64,000 bases of DNA. Origin: Salinimicrobium nanhaiense. Its GTDB lineage: Bacteria; Bacteroidota; Bacteroidia; Flavobacteriales; Flavobacteriaceae. The translations under genes and the position numbers were made by a program. The first letter of the stretch is position 1; each line of letters starts with the position of its first letter. The notes beneath the pieces were generated by a model. The model was not told where the DNA came from, searched no databases, and saw nothing but the letters and a program-made list of their open reading frames with translations. The DNA lies in NCBI GenBank assembly GCA_012038135.1, contig JAAVJQ010000003.1:1-64000 (forward strand), given 5' to 3'. This document shows, piece by piece, positions 50,497 through 59,997 of this stretch.

Positions 50497-51423
50497 ATGT
50501 TTTACCACGTAAAGGAACTACAATTTAACGCGCGGGTTTCTCAGCCCGATCCTGCTTTTGCGACACTGCTACTGGAACAATTTGGAGGTGCTAACGGCGA
50601 ACTTAAAGCTGCCCTGCAGTATTTCACCCAGGCCTTTGCAGCCAAACAGGTACATCCCGACAAGTATGATCTTTTAATGGACATTGCTACCGAGGAATTC
50701 AGTCACCTTGAGATCGTTGGAGCCACTATTCAGATGCTCCTAAAAGGGATCCACGGAGATCTTAAAAACGCCGCCGAGGAATCTGAAATTATGGCTTTGC
50801 TGAAAGGAAAAGCATCCAAAGAAGATTTTATTCACAATGCCATGGTGAACCCTCAATTCTTCAACCTTTCGGGAGGTGGTCCAACACTTTCAGACAGTAA
50901 CGGAAATCCCTGGACCTCAGCCTATGTCACTGCCAACGGTGATCTTTCTGTGGACCTAAGATCCAACATCGCTGCCGAATCCAGAGCAAAAATAGTATAT
51001 GAATACCTTATGCAGCACACAGATGATCCTCATGTGAAAGACACTTTGAGGTTCTTAATGACTCGGGAAGTAGCGCATTTCCAGATGTTCCAGGCTGCAC
51101 TGGAAACCATTGAGCCCAATTTCCCACCGGGAGTGCTGCAAAGTGATCCAAAGTATAGTAACAAGTATTTCAATCTTTCGAATGGAGAAGATGTAAGAGG
51201 CCCCTGGAATGAAGGTAAGAGTCCTGAAATGGGTGAAACCTGGGAATACATTTCAGATCCAATAGAGCACATCAGAAAAACCAAAGGATTGACCAAAGGA
51301 AACGGCAAAACGGAAAGAGATCCAAAAGAAGTGGATAAAAAGAATAAGGAACTGAGTAAGAAGAAATCTGACGAGATAAAAAAGGCCATGCCTAAAGGTG
51401 AGGCACAATGGAGTAAATATTAG
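50497..51423 (+). CDS. manganese catalase
   Basis: 308 aa. Non-heme catalase that splits hydrogen peroxide with a di-manganese site. Ligands are visible: GGANGELKAALQYF (Glu35), TEEFSHLEIVG (Glu67, His70), AAESRAKIVYEYL (Glu) and MTREVAHFQMFQ (His). The C-terminal tail is Lys-rich (KEVDKKNKELSKKKSDEIKK), longer and more charged than the core family. It is followed 8 bases later by an SpxH-like thioredoxin-fold gene, suggesting a joint stress-response unit. Confidence 0.93.
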   Translation: MFYHVKELQFNARVSQPDPAFATLLLEQFGGANGELKAALQYFTQAFAAKQVHPDKYDLLMDIATEEFSHLEIVGATIQMLLKGIHGDLKNAAEESEIMALLKGKASKEDFIHNAMVNPQFFNLSGGGPTLSDSNGNPWTSAYVTANGDLSVDLRSNIAAESRAKIVYEYLMQHTDDPHVKDTLRFLMTREVAHFQMFQAALETIEPNFPPGVLQSDPKYSNKYFNLSNGEDVRGPWNEGKSPEMGETWEYISDPIEHIRKTKGLTKGNGKTERDPKEVDKKNKELSKKKSDEIKKAMPKGEAQWSKY

Positions 51424-51431
51424 AAATTTTT

Positions 51432-52181
51432 ATGGAAAAATTCAGGGTAGATTATTTTACCGATCCCCTTTGTTGCTGGAGCTGGGCCCTGGAGCCCCAA
51501 CTGCGAAAATTAAGATTTCTCTTAAAAGACCGCCTGCGCTTGAATTATGTGATGGGCGGTCTTTTGAGTGAGTGGAAAAATTTTAATGACCAGATGAACG
51601 ACGTGGCCCGGCCTGCACAGCTTGGACCTCTCTGGATGCAGGCGAGGAACATGTCCGGACAACCTATTAAGGAAAACATCTGGATCTCTAATCCTGTTGA
51701 TACTTCTTATTTGGCCTGTATGGCGGTCAAAGCAGCTGCATTACAGTCAGGGGTTGCAGAAGAAGCCATGCTCCGGAAGTTAAGGGAGGCAGTAATGATG
51801 CACCAAAGGAATATCGGGGAATTAGAGGTTATCCTTGAAGTCGCCGAAGACCTCGATCAAAAGCAAATCCTTAAAAAGGATGTATTCAGGGAGGATCTTT
51901 TCTCGGATAAGGTGAGCAAAAGCTTTAAAGAAGATCTGAACAAAACAAAAGCCGGGGGAATAACCCGCTTTCCTACCTTATTGATCACCTACAAAGAAAG
52001 GACCTATCAGATCACCGGTTACAGACCCTTTAGTGAATTGAAAAAGACATTTTTACTCATGGAACCCAATCTTGAATTAGACCTGGAAATTGATAAAGAG
52101 GAGTATCTCAACAGCTGGGAAAGCCTTACTGATCGGGAACTGGAGGAAGTGATCACTCCTGCACAGGAAGAATGTTTTTAA
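51432..52181 (+). CDS. DsbA/SpxH (YjbH)-like thioredoxin-fold protein
   Basis: 249 aa. The N-terminus FRVDYFTDPLCCWSWALEPQ, then LRKL, matches the DPLCxxCWALEP start of SpxH/YjbH proteins, with CC in place of CxxC, followed by MGGLLSEW and a helical insert. GGITRFPTLLI holds the cis-Pro of the thioredoxin fold. In Firmicutes SpxH delivers the regulator Spx to ClpXP; Bacteroidota lack that system as far as I know, so the partner is unknown. No signal peptide: cytoplasmic. Coupled to the Mn catalase gene. Confidence 0.85.
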   Translation: MEKFRVDYFTDPLCCWSWALEPQLRKLRFLLKDRLRLNYVMGGLLSEWKNFNDQMNDVARPAQLGPLWMQARNMSGQPIKENIWISNPVDTSYLACMAVKAAALQSGVAEEAMLRKLREAVMMHQRNIGELEVILEVAEDLDQKQILKKDVFREDLFSDKVSKSFKEDLNKTKAGGITRFPTLLITYKERTYQITGYRPFSELKKTFLLMEPNLELDLEIDKEEYLNSWESLTDRELEEVITPAQEECF

Positions 52182-52315
52182 AAATTGAATTTCCGGTCCA
52201 ATGATATCATTTGAAAAGAGTTGTCCGATAAAAAAGAAAGAATCTCGGAAAATGCCTAATGCCGATGAAGGACCTTCTTTATTTATTTTTGGGGGTGGTT
52301 TGCATTCCTTTGCAA

Positions 52316-52332
52316 TTGGGCTTTAAGCCCAA
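52316..52332. terminator. short perfect palindrome
   Basis: TTGGGCTTTAAGCCCAA, between the convergent SpxH-like and channel genes. It could stop transcripts from either side; the T tract is weak. Confidence 0.35.
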
Positions 52333-52388
52333 CCGTTTAAAATTACATTTGTGGAGGGACAACAATGTTTTTGAATAATTATTTTATA

Positions 52389-53360
52389 TCATTTTATCGA
52401 TTGTAAGCTGAAACCTTCATTCTGCAATAACGAAGACAATAACTCCCTTCTGTGCTCCGGGTTTAAAAGTTGTTCTTGTGTATAATTACCGGCACTTGCA
52501 CTGTTATCTTTGGTGCGGTTTTCTGGCGGAGGTAGGGAAGCTGAAAAATTCTCCTGAAGGTGAATTAACAGGTTGGTCATGGTACCTCTAAGTAGTTGTA
52601 GTTCCTCACTTCCAACTTCTTTTTCTTTTTCATTTCCAGGATCTAGTATTATACTTAGCGCTTCATCCAGTCTTGCAAAATTGGTACTGAAACAATTTTC
52701 AGGATTTGAGTGGCTGAAGAAATGTACCACCGGATATGCCTGGTGACTCACCAGGTGATTGTCGATCTTTTCCTGTAGTGAAAGCAATTGTTGATCTTTG
52801 TATGAGCTGTTGACCTGGCTGAGCTTTTCAGCAACTTCTGCCGGGCTTTTTCCAAGGTTAGAAATACTTCGGGAAAGGGTTCTTTTCCGAATGACTGCAG
52901 AGGAGACAGAGATCAGGTAAGTCATAGAGCTGGTAAAGAAGATGAATCCAAAAAAGGAAAAAACGCTGGTAAGGATTTCAAAAAAAGGCGTGGTAGGTTT
53001 AAAATTCCCAAGGCCCAGGGTAGAAAGTACATAGCCCGTGTAGTAGAGTCTTTCCACCCAATTGGCAGGCCTGGAATCACTGTTAGTAATTGCGGAAGGG
53101 TCGTAGGAGTAAACCAGGAACAATCCCAGCCAGACCAGCAAGATCCAGACAAAGAGTACCGCCAGATTCACGATCATGCCACTGTAATCAAATACTTTTC
53201 TTCCGAAAAATTTTGAACTTAGCCGGGTGGCTACGTAGGAAAAACTCGCTACAGATTTAGAAATGAATCCTGCGCCACTTCCGGAGAGGGTGGTAAAAAA
53301 GAAATCATAGATGGTAAAAAGAAGCAGGGTTAACCCTGCAATTAGCAAAAGTAGCTCCAT
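52389..53360 (-). CDS. two-helix ion channel protein with cytoplasmic tail
   Basis: 323 aa. An N-terminal helix (ELLLLIAGLTLLLFTIYDFF), another at about 65-85 and the pore region TGYVLSTLGLGNFKP between membrane helices, followed by FFGFIFFTSSMTYLISVSSA. It resembles the K+ channel Ion_trans_2 fold, but the filter reads TLGLGN instead of TVGYGD, so selectivity may differ. The 170-residue cytoplasmic tail has no RCK/TrkA nucleotide-binding motif. Function as a potassium or non-selective channel is inference. Confidence 0.75.
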   Translation of the reverse strand: MELLLLIAGLTLLLFTIYDFFFTTLSGSGAGFISKSVASFSYVATRLSSKFFGRKVFDYSGMIVNLAVLFVWILLVWLGLFLVYSYDPSAITNSDSRPANWVERLYYTGYVLSTLGLGNFKPTTPFFEILTSVFSFFGFIFFTSSMTYLISVSSAVIRKRTLSRSISNLGKSPAEVAEKLSQVNSSYKDQQLLSLQEKIDNHLVSHQAYPVVHFFSHSNPENCFSTNFARLDEALSIILDPGNEKEKEVGSEELQLLRGTMTNLLIHLQENFSASLPPPENRTKDNSASAGNYTQEQLLNPEHRRELLSSLLQNEGFSLQSIK

Positions 53361-53453
53361 AGCCTGTTAGTAATTCTTTTCATTTGTTGAACGTCCCTGG
53401 CAGCTATTACCTGAAAAAACCAGGATTTTATATTTTATTCCTTCTATACTTTT

Positions 53454-55814
53454 TTAAAATCGGGCAGATAAACCTGCCCCGGTACCAAACCGATTGTCAT
53501 AGCTTACCAGAACTGAAAAATATTTCGACAGGAAGTACTCGGCACCAATTTGAAATACTTCTTCTTTTTCAAAATCCTCCCCATCGGGTAAATCCCCGCT
53601 CCATCCAAAATCTGCCTGAAATTCATATTCCCCAAACACAGCGATCCTCCGGAACAGTAGAATTTCCCTGCTAAGGCTTATTTGTGGTCGCAGCTTATGA
53701 TCCATACGCACGTCAAGATTAAACATATAGGGAGTAAAATATCGAATTCCTGCAATGGCAGTAGTAGAAATCTCCTCTAAAGAATCGTGCTCTTCATTCT
53801 CAACATTCACCCCGCCAAATATTCTAAACCAGTCATTAAAATAACGTTCATAGGTTAGTTCTGCCTCAAGATTTTCATTCCAACCGTATTCACCACTTGC
53901 GGTAAACTGGTTTCTGATGTTAGAAGAGATAACATTAAATTCAGCCATATGTGATGCGACATCGACCATTCCCCAGGTGAAAAAATGGTTGCTCTTATTC
54001 GTGAGGATCCTTAAGGGGTGATCCTCCAGTCGCTTATCTCTGGGTGTTCCATAGCTATAGACCCTGGCCATACCGGCATCCATGTGGTACAGAATGTGAC
54101 AGTGAAAAAACCAGTCTCCATACTCGTTTGCATCAAATTCTATTACGATTTTCTGCATAGGAGCAACATTGACCGTATGCTTCAAAGGAGAATATTCTCC
54201 GTGCTCGTTAACGACTCTGAAAAAATGGCCATGCAGGTGCATGGGATGATGCATCATGGTTAGATTATTAAGAGTAATCCGGGCAACTTCTCCCTGCCTG
54301 ATCTTGATCTTATCGCCTTCCGATAAAGGAACCCCATTCATACTCCAGATATAACGCTGCATATTTCCTGTAAGATTTAAAAGTATCTCTCTTACCGGCC
54401 GATCTGGAGAAAAGTCAGTTCTCTCCTGCGCTCTCAGATAATCGTAATTGAATTCAGAAAACATATTCATATCGCTCATTTCCTCCCCCGCATCCATTCC
54501 CTCCATTGGCATTTTGCCGCCTTCATCTTTGGGGTTCACTTTTTCCTTTTGATGATCCTGATGATCCATTTCACCCTGATCCAGATCTTTATTCTTATCA
54601 GGTTCCTCAGTATCCATAGAGTGCCCCATCTTCCCATGACCCATACCGTCCATTTCATCCATTTGCATTCCGTATTTTGCCATCATTTTTTCGGGTTCTT
54701 CCTTTCGGGGCCTAAATTTCATTGCAGGGGCACCCATTTTCATATCCATTGCAGCCATTTCTTTCATCATTTCAACCAGGTCTGGTCTGGGTAAATCATC
54801 TGGAGCGCTAATGTTTTTGCCTGTGCCAAGAAAGGCAGAAGTCTGTCCTGTACCATCCTGTGCTGTAGCTCTTACCTCCAGTTGACCTGTCTCGGGAACA
54901 GTCACTATGAAATCATAGGTTTCCGCTACAGCAATGAAGGTTTTTTTATGCTCCACAGGAACTACATCAAGTCCATCTGCTGCTACTAACAAAGGGTCAT
55001 TTTCTCCTCCAAAGGTTAGCCAGAACTGGGAAGATGCGGCAGCATTTATAAAACGAAGTCTTACTTTTTCTCCGGGTTTAAAATCGGGATAACTTTGGGA
55101 GGTTGCCCCATTCATAAGAAAGGCGGGATAGTATACATCAGATATGTCTACGCCTTCCATACGTTGTTTCCAGAAATTGAGCTGAGCGCCTAAAGCACCT
55201 CTTGAAATAGCTTCACTTAAAGGCACCACCGTATTCTTTTTGATTCCATACCATTCCAGACCACGTTTCAATGTTCTTAAAACTTCAGATGGCTTTTCAA
55301 AGGTCCAGTCGGCCACCACTAATACCAAATCTGAATCATACTCCAGATCTTCCTCAGGGTCATCAATGACAAATGACCCATACACCCCGTCCTGCTCCTG
55401 CAGTCCGGTATGTGAATGGTACCAGTAAGTACCGGCCTGTTTTAATTCAAATTCGTAGGTAAAGGTTGTTCCTGCTTTTATAGGAGGAGTGGTTAAATAA
55501 GGAACTCCATCAAAAAAGTTGGGGAGTAGAAGACCATGCCAGTGAATAGAAGTTTCCACATCCATTTCATTTTTGACATGAATTACGGCATATTCCCCTT
55601 CTGTAAATCTTAATGTAGGGCCCGGAATACCGCCATTAATTGTCATCCCCATTTTTTCCTTTCCTCCAATGTTTACCAATTCCTGATTAATAACAATGGT
55701 GTATTCCCGCACCGGAAGGTTATTTACATTTCCTTCAACAGATTGAGGACGTTGAGCAAATAACTGGATGGAAAATAGGAATGTAAGGAAGAGAGGGAGA
55801 AGAAGATTTTTCAT
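53454..55814 (-). CDS. multicopper oxidase (CopA-like) with C-terminal barrel-like extension
   Basis: 786 aa, signal peptide LLLPLFLTFLFSIQLFAQ. Copper-oxidase domains: SIHWHGLLLPNFFDG (about 92) and YWYHSHTGLQEQDG (about 135) for the trinuclear site, a Met/His-rich insert (about 350-450: MDMKMGAP, MDEMDGMGHGKMGHSMD), then MMHHPMHLHGHFF (about 520) and WFFHCHILYHMDAGM (about 567, type 1 Cys). Residues about 600-786 are not part of a CopA oxidase: they look like the CopB-type outer-membrane barrel (YERYFNDWFRIFGGVNVENE, then LRPQISLSREILLFRR and SVLVSYDNRFGTGAGLSARF with terminal Phe). Probably oxidises and holds Cu(I); the fusion would tie the oxidase to the outer membrane. Confidence 0.85.
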   Translation of the reverse strand: MKNLLLPLFLTFLFSIQLFAQRPQSVEGNVNNLPVREYTIVINQELVNIGGKEKMGMTINGGIPGPTLRFTEGEYAVIHVKNEMDVETSIHWHGLLLPNFFDGVPYLTTPPIKAGTTFTYEFELKQAGTYWYHSHTGLQEQDGVYGSFVIDDPEEDLEYDSDLVLVVADWTFEKPSEVLRTLKRGLEWYGIKKNTVVPLSEAISRGALGAQLNFWKQRMEGVDISDVYYPAFLMNGATSQSYPDFKPGEKVRLRFINAAASSQFWLTFGGENDPLLVAADGLDVVPVEHKKTFIAVAETYDFIVTVPETGQLEVRATAQDGTGQTSAFLGTGKNISAPDDLPRPDLVEMMKEMAAMDMKMGAPAMKFRPRKEEPEKMMAKYGMQMDEMDGMGHGKMGHSMDTEEPDKNKDLDQGEMDHQDHQKEKVNPKDEGGKMPMEGMDAGEEMSDMNMFSEFNYDYLRAQERTDFSPDRPVREILLNLTGNMQRYIWSMNGVPLSEGDKIKIRQGEVARITLNNLTMMHHPMHLHGHFFRVVNEHGEYSPLKHTVNVAPMQKIVIEFDANEYGDWFFHCHILYHMDAGMARVYSYGTPRDKRLEDHPLRILTNKSNHFFTWGMVDVASHMAEFNVISSNIRNQFTASGEYGWNENLEAELTYERYFNDWFRIFGGVNVENEEHDSLEEISTTAIAGIRYFTPYMFNLDVRMDHKLRPQISLSREILLFRRIAVFGEYEFQADFGWSGDLPDGEDFEKEEVFQIGAEYFLSKYFSVLVSYDNRFGTGAGLSARF

Positions 55815-56017
55815 TAAGTTTTCTTCAGGATTATAGGAAAAGGGATTACTTACAAGTTAGTCAGCTTCTACCGTTTTCTTTATGAAAGTACTGTTAAAAC
55901 TCAGCCGGAAAAAATTTCCGGAGCATAGTAAAATCCAATACCTATACCCGTTGCTTAACAGGAACTTAACCCGGTCCTCCGGATAAATTGAGTAACTTAT
56001 AGATCCTTTAGAAAACC

Positions 56018-57346
56018 ATGAAATCCATAGTTATGAAAATTAAATTTCTCTTTTTATTGTTTAGTTTGGGATGGGTACTGACGGGTTCCTCACAAGATTC
56101 GGTAGGACTGGAAGTAATAGCAGATAATTTGGTATCGCCTGTGGCCCTGGTAGAATCGCCCGATGATTCGGGTAGGTACTTTATCGTGGACCAGGTTGGG
56201 GTAATTAGAATTTATACTCCTCAAAAAGGTCTTTTGCAAGAGCCTTTTTTGAACCTGAAAGATAAAATTGTTCCTTTAAAAGACGCACACGAAGAGCGGG
56301 GACTTCTCGGTCTGGCTTTTCATCCTGACTACGGCACGAATGGCAGATTCTTCGTTTATTACAGTGCACCACTAAGTGAGGATGGTCCAAAAAATTGGGA
56401 TCACACCAGTCACATTTCAGAATTCAAAGTTTCTCCAACTAATCCTAATATGGCCGAAAAGGCATCAGAAAAGATTATTCTGAAGGTAGATCAACCACAG
56501 GATAATCACAACTCAGGAACTTTGGCATTTGGTCACGATAATTACCTCTACATTGCCCTTGGCGACGGTGGAGGTGCAAACGATATTGATATGGGCCATG
56601 TGCCCGACTGGTATGACAAGAATGCGGGTGGCAACGGGCAGGATGTAGAACAGAATTTGCTCGGCAGTATTTTGAGAATTGATGTGGATGGAGAATCTCC
56701 TTATGCCATTCCTGAAGACAATCCCTTTGTTGATAACGAGGGAATGGATGAGATCTATGCCTATGGGCTTCGAAATCCGTATAGGTTTTCATTTGACATG
56801 AATGGAAACCAGGATCTTATTGCCGGAGATGCGGGGCAGGTACTGTGGGAGGAAATTGATGTAATTAAGAAAGGCGGCAACTACGGGTGGAATGTAAAAG
56901 AAGGAAAGCATTGCTTTAATGCATACAACAATGATAAGACCCGGGAGAATTGCCCAAAAGAAGATAAGATGGGTAATCCTCTGATAGATCCCGTCATCGA
57001 ATTTAAACAAGGCGGCACCGATCACGGCGGTAAAGGCCTGGTGGTAATAGGTGGTTATGTTTACAGAGGTGAAATGATTAAAAACCTGGCCGGAAAGTAT
57101 CTTTTTGGGACCTGGACGCAGCATCACGGGAAACCTGCGGGAGCCGTCTTTATGGCAACTCCGAAAGAGACCGGAATGTGGGATTTTCAAGAGCTGAAAA
57201 TTGCTCAAACCAACTCTACTTCGATTGGTCATTATCTTCTCTCTTTTGGCCAGAACAAACAGGGAGAAATGTTTCTGCTTACCACCGATGAAGAAGGACC
57301 CACAGGGAACACCGGGAAAGTGTTTAAAATGGTTGCGGGCAAATAA
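56018..57346 (+). CDS. PQQ-dependent sugar dehydrogenase, secreted
   Basis: 442 aa. Signal peptide (KFLFLLFSLGWVLTGSSQ; ATG at 56033 is an alternative start five residues inside). Glucose/sorbosone dehydrogenase propeller: VEVIADNLVSPVALVESPDD-like start, GLLGLAFHPDYGTNGRFFVY (active-site His), DNHNSGTLAFGHDNYLYIAL, YGLRNPYRFSFDM and WNVKEGKHCFN. Soluble periplasmic enzyme that oxidises a sugar with PQQ. It is a second, different member beside 48605. It converges on eboF. Confidence 0.88.
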   Translation: MKSIVMKIKFLFLLFSLGWVLTGSSQDSVGLEVIADNLVSPVALVESPDDSGRYFIVDQVGVIRIYTPQKGLLQEPFLNLKDKIVPLKDAHEERGLLGLAFHPDYGTNGRFFVYYSAPLSEDGPKNWDHTSHISEFKVSPTNPNMAEKASEKIILKVDQPQDNHNSGTLAFGHDNYLYIALGDGGGANDIDMGHVPDWYDKNAGGNGQDVEQNLLGSILRIDVDGESPYAIPEDNPFVDNEGMDEIYAYGLRNPYRFSFDMNGNQDLIAGDAGQVLWEEIDVIKKGGNYGWNVKEGKHCFNAYNNDKTRENCPKEDKMGNPLIDPVIEFKQGGTDHGGKGLVVIGGYVYRGEMIKNLAGKYLFGTWTQHHGKPAGAVFMATPKETGMWDFQELKIAQTNSTSIGHYLLSFGQNKQGEMFLLTTDEEGPTGNTGKVFKMVAGK

Positions 57347-57416
57347 ATTTGCTGCTTACAGAAAGGACTTATTATTATAAACCTGGTTTCAAAATCGGGC
57401 TTTGGCCTAATAAGGA

Positions 57417-58787
57417 TTATTCTGAAAGTACTGCAGATTTTATCTCATCAAAGACAGCGACAGGTTTCAAGGTAGCTTCTTTTCCTTTAGAAGAAGAAAC
57501 AAAAACCGGCCAATCCCCGGTTGATTCAGGACGGCGGCCGTGGGAACCTTTCACCAACTCAGGCTTTAACGGAACCACATCCATAAGTGTACGGAAGCCT
57601 AACTTTTTTCGTAGTAATTTCAGACCAACTTTCAGCTTGGGAAATTTGATGTCGGGATCGACAAAGAGTTCGGCAGGATCATATCCCGGTTTGCGGTGAA
57701 TGTCGACTGTCCTGGCATAATCGGGAGCTTTTTGGTCATCGAGCCAGTAGTAGTAGCAAAACCAGGAGTCCTGGTCGGCAATAGCAACGATATCTCCGGC
57801 GCGTTCGTGGTCCAGGTGATACTCCTTTCTCTCTTCTCCTGTAAGTAACTTTTCAATTCCGGGTAACTCCCCGAGCAGTTTTCCTACTTCAGAAATTCTG
57901 CTTTTATCCTTGACATAAACGTGAGCGACCTGGTGATCACAAACAGCAAAAGCTTCACTGGCACCGGCATCAAAAGCCTCATGCCCCATTTCATTTCTAT
58001 AGGCGATGAGGTTATTTTTTCTGAGCAGCCTGTTGATGTAGATGGGCTGTTCTACTTCGGTTATACCATATTCAGAAAGAAGGATGATCTCGGCACCTCG
58101 TGATTCATAGTAGGTGATAAGCTCCTTACATGTTTTATCCATTTGTTCCAGATCCTTATCAAGCCTGGGATCATTTGGTCCCAAACGTTGAAAACCGTAA
58201 TCGAGGTGAGGAATGTAAATGAACGTCAAGGTAGGATCATGTTTTTTATCCACAATCATAGAAGCGCGGACAATCCATTCCGAAGCTTCAATTGAGGTGG
58301 CGGGACCCCAGAATTTAAATAGAGGGAATTGTCCTAACTCCTTCTGCAGGTCATCTCTTAAGTGGGAGGGAAAGGTATAGACATCTGGTATTTTCCTGCC
58401 GTCTGCCGGATACATTGGCCTTGGGGTAATTGAGTAGTCTACAGAAGAATACATATTAAACCACCAGAAAAAATTTGCACAGGTAAAGTTGGGATCTTCC
58501 CTTTTTAAGGTTTCCCATATCTTTTCACTTTGAATAAGTTGATTGGGTTGCCTCCAGAATTTTACTTCACTGTCCTCTTTAAAATACCAGCCATTGCCTA
58601 CAATCCCTGTATCTTCGGGATACTTTCCTGTAAGATAAGTGGCCTGCGCACTGCAGGTAACAGCCGGAAGTACCGGATCTATAGCTCTTACTTGTTTCTT
58701 TCCTGTCCACTCCTTCAGGAAAGGTGTTTTTTCTCCCACTAAATTCTTGGTAAGTCCAACTACATTAATAACTACTGTTTTTTTCAT
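57417..58787 (-). CDS. eboF: EboF, alkaline-phosphatase-fold phosphodiesterase-like protein
   Basis: 456 aa, nucleotide pyrophosphatase/phosphodiesterase fold; last gene of the ebo cluster. Recognisable parts: VLPAVTCSAQATYLTGKYPE with nucleophile Thr44, FIYIPHLDYGFQRLGPN (metal Asp) and GDIVAIADQDSWFCYYYW, then a C-terminal PGYDPAELFVDP segment with DIHRKPG. The usual SDHG metal site reads LLSEYGITEV (Asp-His replaced by Glu-Tyr), and the first metal Asp of the N-terminal strand appears replaced in VINVVGLTKNL, so catalytic activity may be altered. No signal peptide. It begins 4 bases after eboE. Confidence 0.88.
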   Translation of the reverse strand: MKKTVVINVVGLTKNLVGEKTPFLKEWTGKKQVRAIDPVLPAVTCSAQATYLTGKYPEDTGIVGNGWYFKEDSEVKFWRQPNQLIQSEKIWETLKREDPNFTCANFFWWFNMYSSVDYSITPRPMYPADGRKIPDVYTFPSHLRDDLQKELGQFPLFKFWGPATSIEASEWIVRASMIVDKKHDPTLTFIYIPHLDYGFQRLGPNDPRLDKDLEQMDKTCKELITYYESRGAEIILLSEYGITEVEQPIYINRLLRKNNLIAYRNEMGHEAFDAGASEAFAVCDHQVAHVYVKDKSRISEVGKLLGELPGIEKLLTGEERKEYHLDHERAGDIVAIADQDSWFCYYYWLDDQKAPDYARTVDIHRKPGYDPAELFVDPDIKFPKLKVGLKLLRKKLGFRTLMDVVPLKPELVKGSHGRRPESTGDWPVFVSSSKGKEATLKPVAVFDEIKSAVLSE

Positions 58788-58791
58788 TTTT

Positions 58792-59997
58792 TTAAAGGTT
58801 TCTTAGCACCCAACGATATTCATTGGCAATAGATTCGGTTAAAGAATTTTGATCCTTTTCTGGTAATACATCCCAGGTGTAGGTTTCGATCTCAAGATGA
58901 GAAGTGATCTCCTTCAGGTTTGGAATAGATAAAACTTTTTCTATCTGTTGCCGGGTAGAGCAGATTCCATCATATTCCGCAGCAAAAATGGGAACGTGGA
59001 AATGAATCCGCCATTCGGTTGCGTGGGTTGCCGGCAACATTTCCAGGGCAGGTGGAAGATCTTTATATCGTTCAAAAGAACCATTGGGTAGTAAGCCTAT
59101 TATCTGATGTAAATAAACAGAATCTGCAAAAGCTGTCAAACGCTTCTGAATTCTTTTCCGCTCAGGTTGTTCCGGGGGAATAGCAATCTTCAAAGCTGAA
59201 CTTATTTGAATTTTACCAATCTTTATCCCTGCTTTCTCGAAATTTGCCATGACTTCAGAGGGTTCCTCATAGAGAAGGGCAGAATGGCAAACATCATAGC
59301 AAATTCTAATATGATCCAGAATGATATCACGTGCTTTTTGCGCCGAAATGCTGAGCCTTTTCTGTAAAAGTACCCCTACATCCTGTACCAAAAATTTAAA
59401 GAATGCTACCGCCTCGGCTGAACTTTCTACCATTCCATCCGGTTCGGGTTCGATATCCAGATGAATCTCTATACCTGTACTTTCCTTCAGCTGAAAAAGC
59501 AGCTCCACAACAGCAGCGAAATTGTCAGTGATCTTCTCTTTGATCTTCTTATCATTTTTGAAATTTTTCGGAGTAAACCTATAAGATACGGGAGATGTTG
59601 AAATGCTGCCTGAACTAATTTCCGCCGGTAAAAGCCTGCTTAAAATATGTATAAGATCTATGGTATATTTTAGCCTGTCATCAGTGCTCCAGTCGGGTTC
59701 ATGTACCTTTTCTTTAACATGCGTGGCGTGAAAAGCGCCGTAAGGGAAGCCATTCATGGTGAATACGTAAAGGTCGTTTTCTCTAAGCCATTTTTGAAAT
59801 TCATCCAGCCTGTCATCTTCCAAAAGTCCGGCTGCAGCTTTTGCAGACAACCTCAGCCCGATGCCAAACGGTGCCTCTGGTGCCAATTTTTCCTTTAAAG
59901 GCAGAACATGCTTCTTAAGCTGTGTGAAAGTCGTCACCCAATCTTCCCCGGGATGTACATTGGTGCAGTACGTAAGATGATAGTCTTTGTGTTTCAA
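58792..59997 (-). CDS. eboE: EboE, metabolite-traffic TIM-barrel protein
   Basis: 401 aa, xylose-isomerase-like TIM barrel of the EboE family. Features: HLTYCTNVHPGEDWVTTFTQ at the start, GLRLSAKAAAGLL, MNGFPYGAFHATHVKEKVHE, EIHLDIEPEPDG, CYDVCHSALLYEEP (metal-type His) and WRIHFHVPIFAAEYDG. Its role in ebo clusters is described as metabolite traffic; the substrate is not known. The ATG overlaps the stop of eboD by 4 bases (ATGA), implying translational coupling. Cytoplasmic. Confidence 0.92.
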   Translation of the reverse strand: MKHKDYHLTYCTNVHPGEDWVTTFTQLKKHVLPLKEKLAPEAPFGIGLRLSAKAAAGLLEDDRLDEFQKWLRENDLYVFTMNGFPYGAFHATHVKEKVHEPDWSTDDRLKYTIDLIHILSRLLPAEISSGSISTSPVSYRFTPKNFKNDKKIKEKITDNFAAVVELLFQLKESTGIEIHLDIEPEPDGMVESSAEAVAFFKFLVQDVGVLLQKRLSISAQKARDIILDHIRICYDVCHSALLYEEPSEVMANFEKAGIKIGKIQISSALKIAIPPEQPERKRIQKRLTAFADSVYLHQIIGLLPNGSFERYKDLPPALEMLPATHATEWRIHFHVPIFAAEYDGICSTRQQIEKVLSIPNLKEITSHLEIETYTWDVLPEKDQNSLTESIANEYRWVLRNL

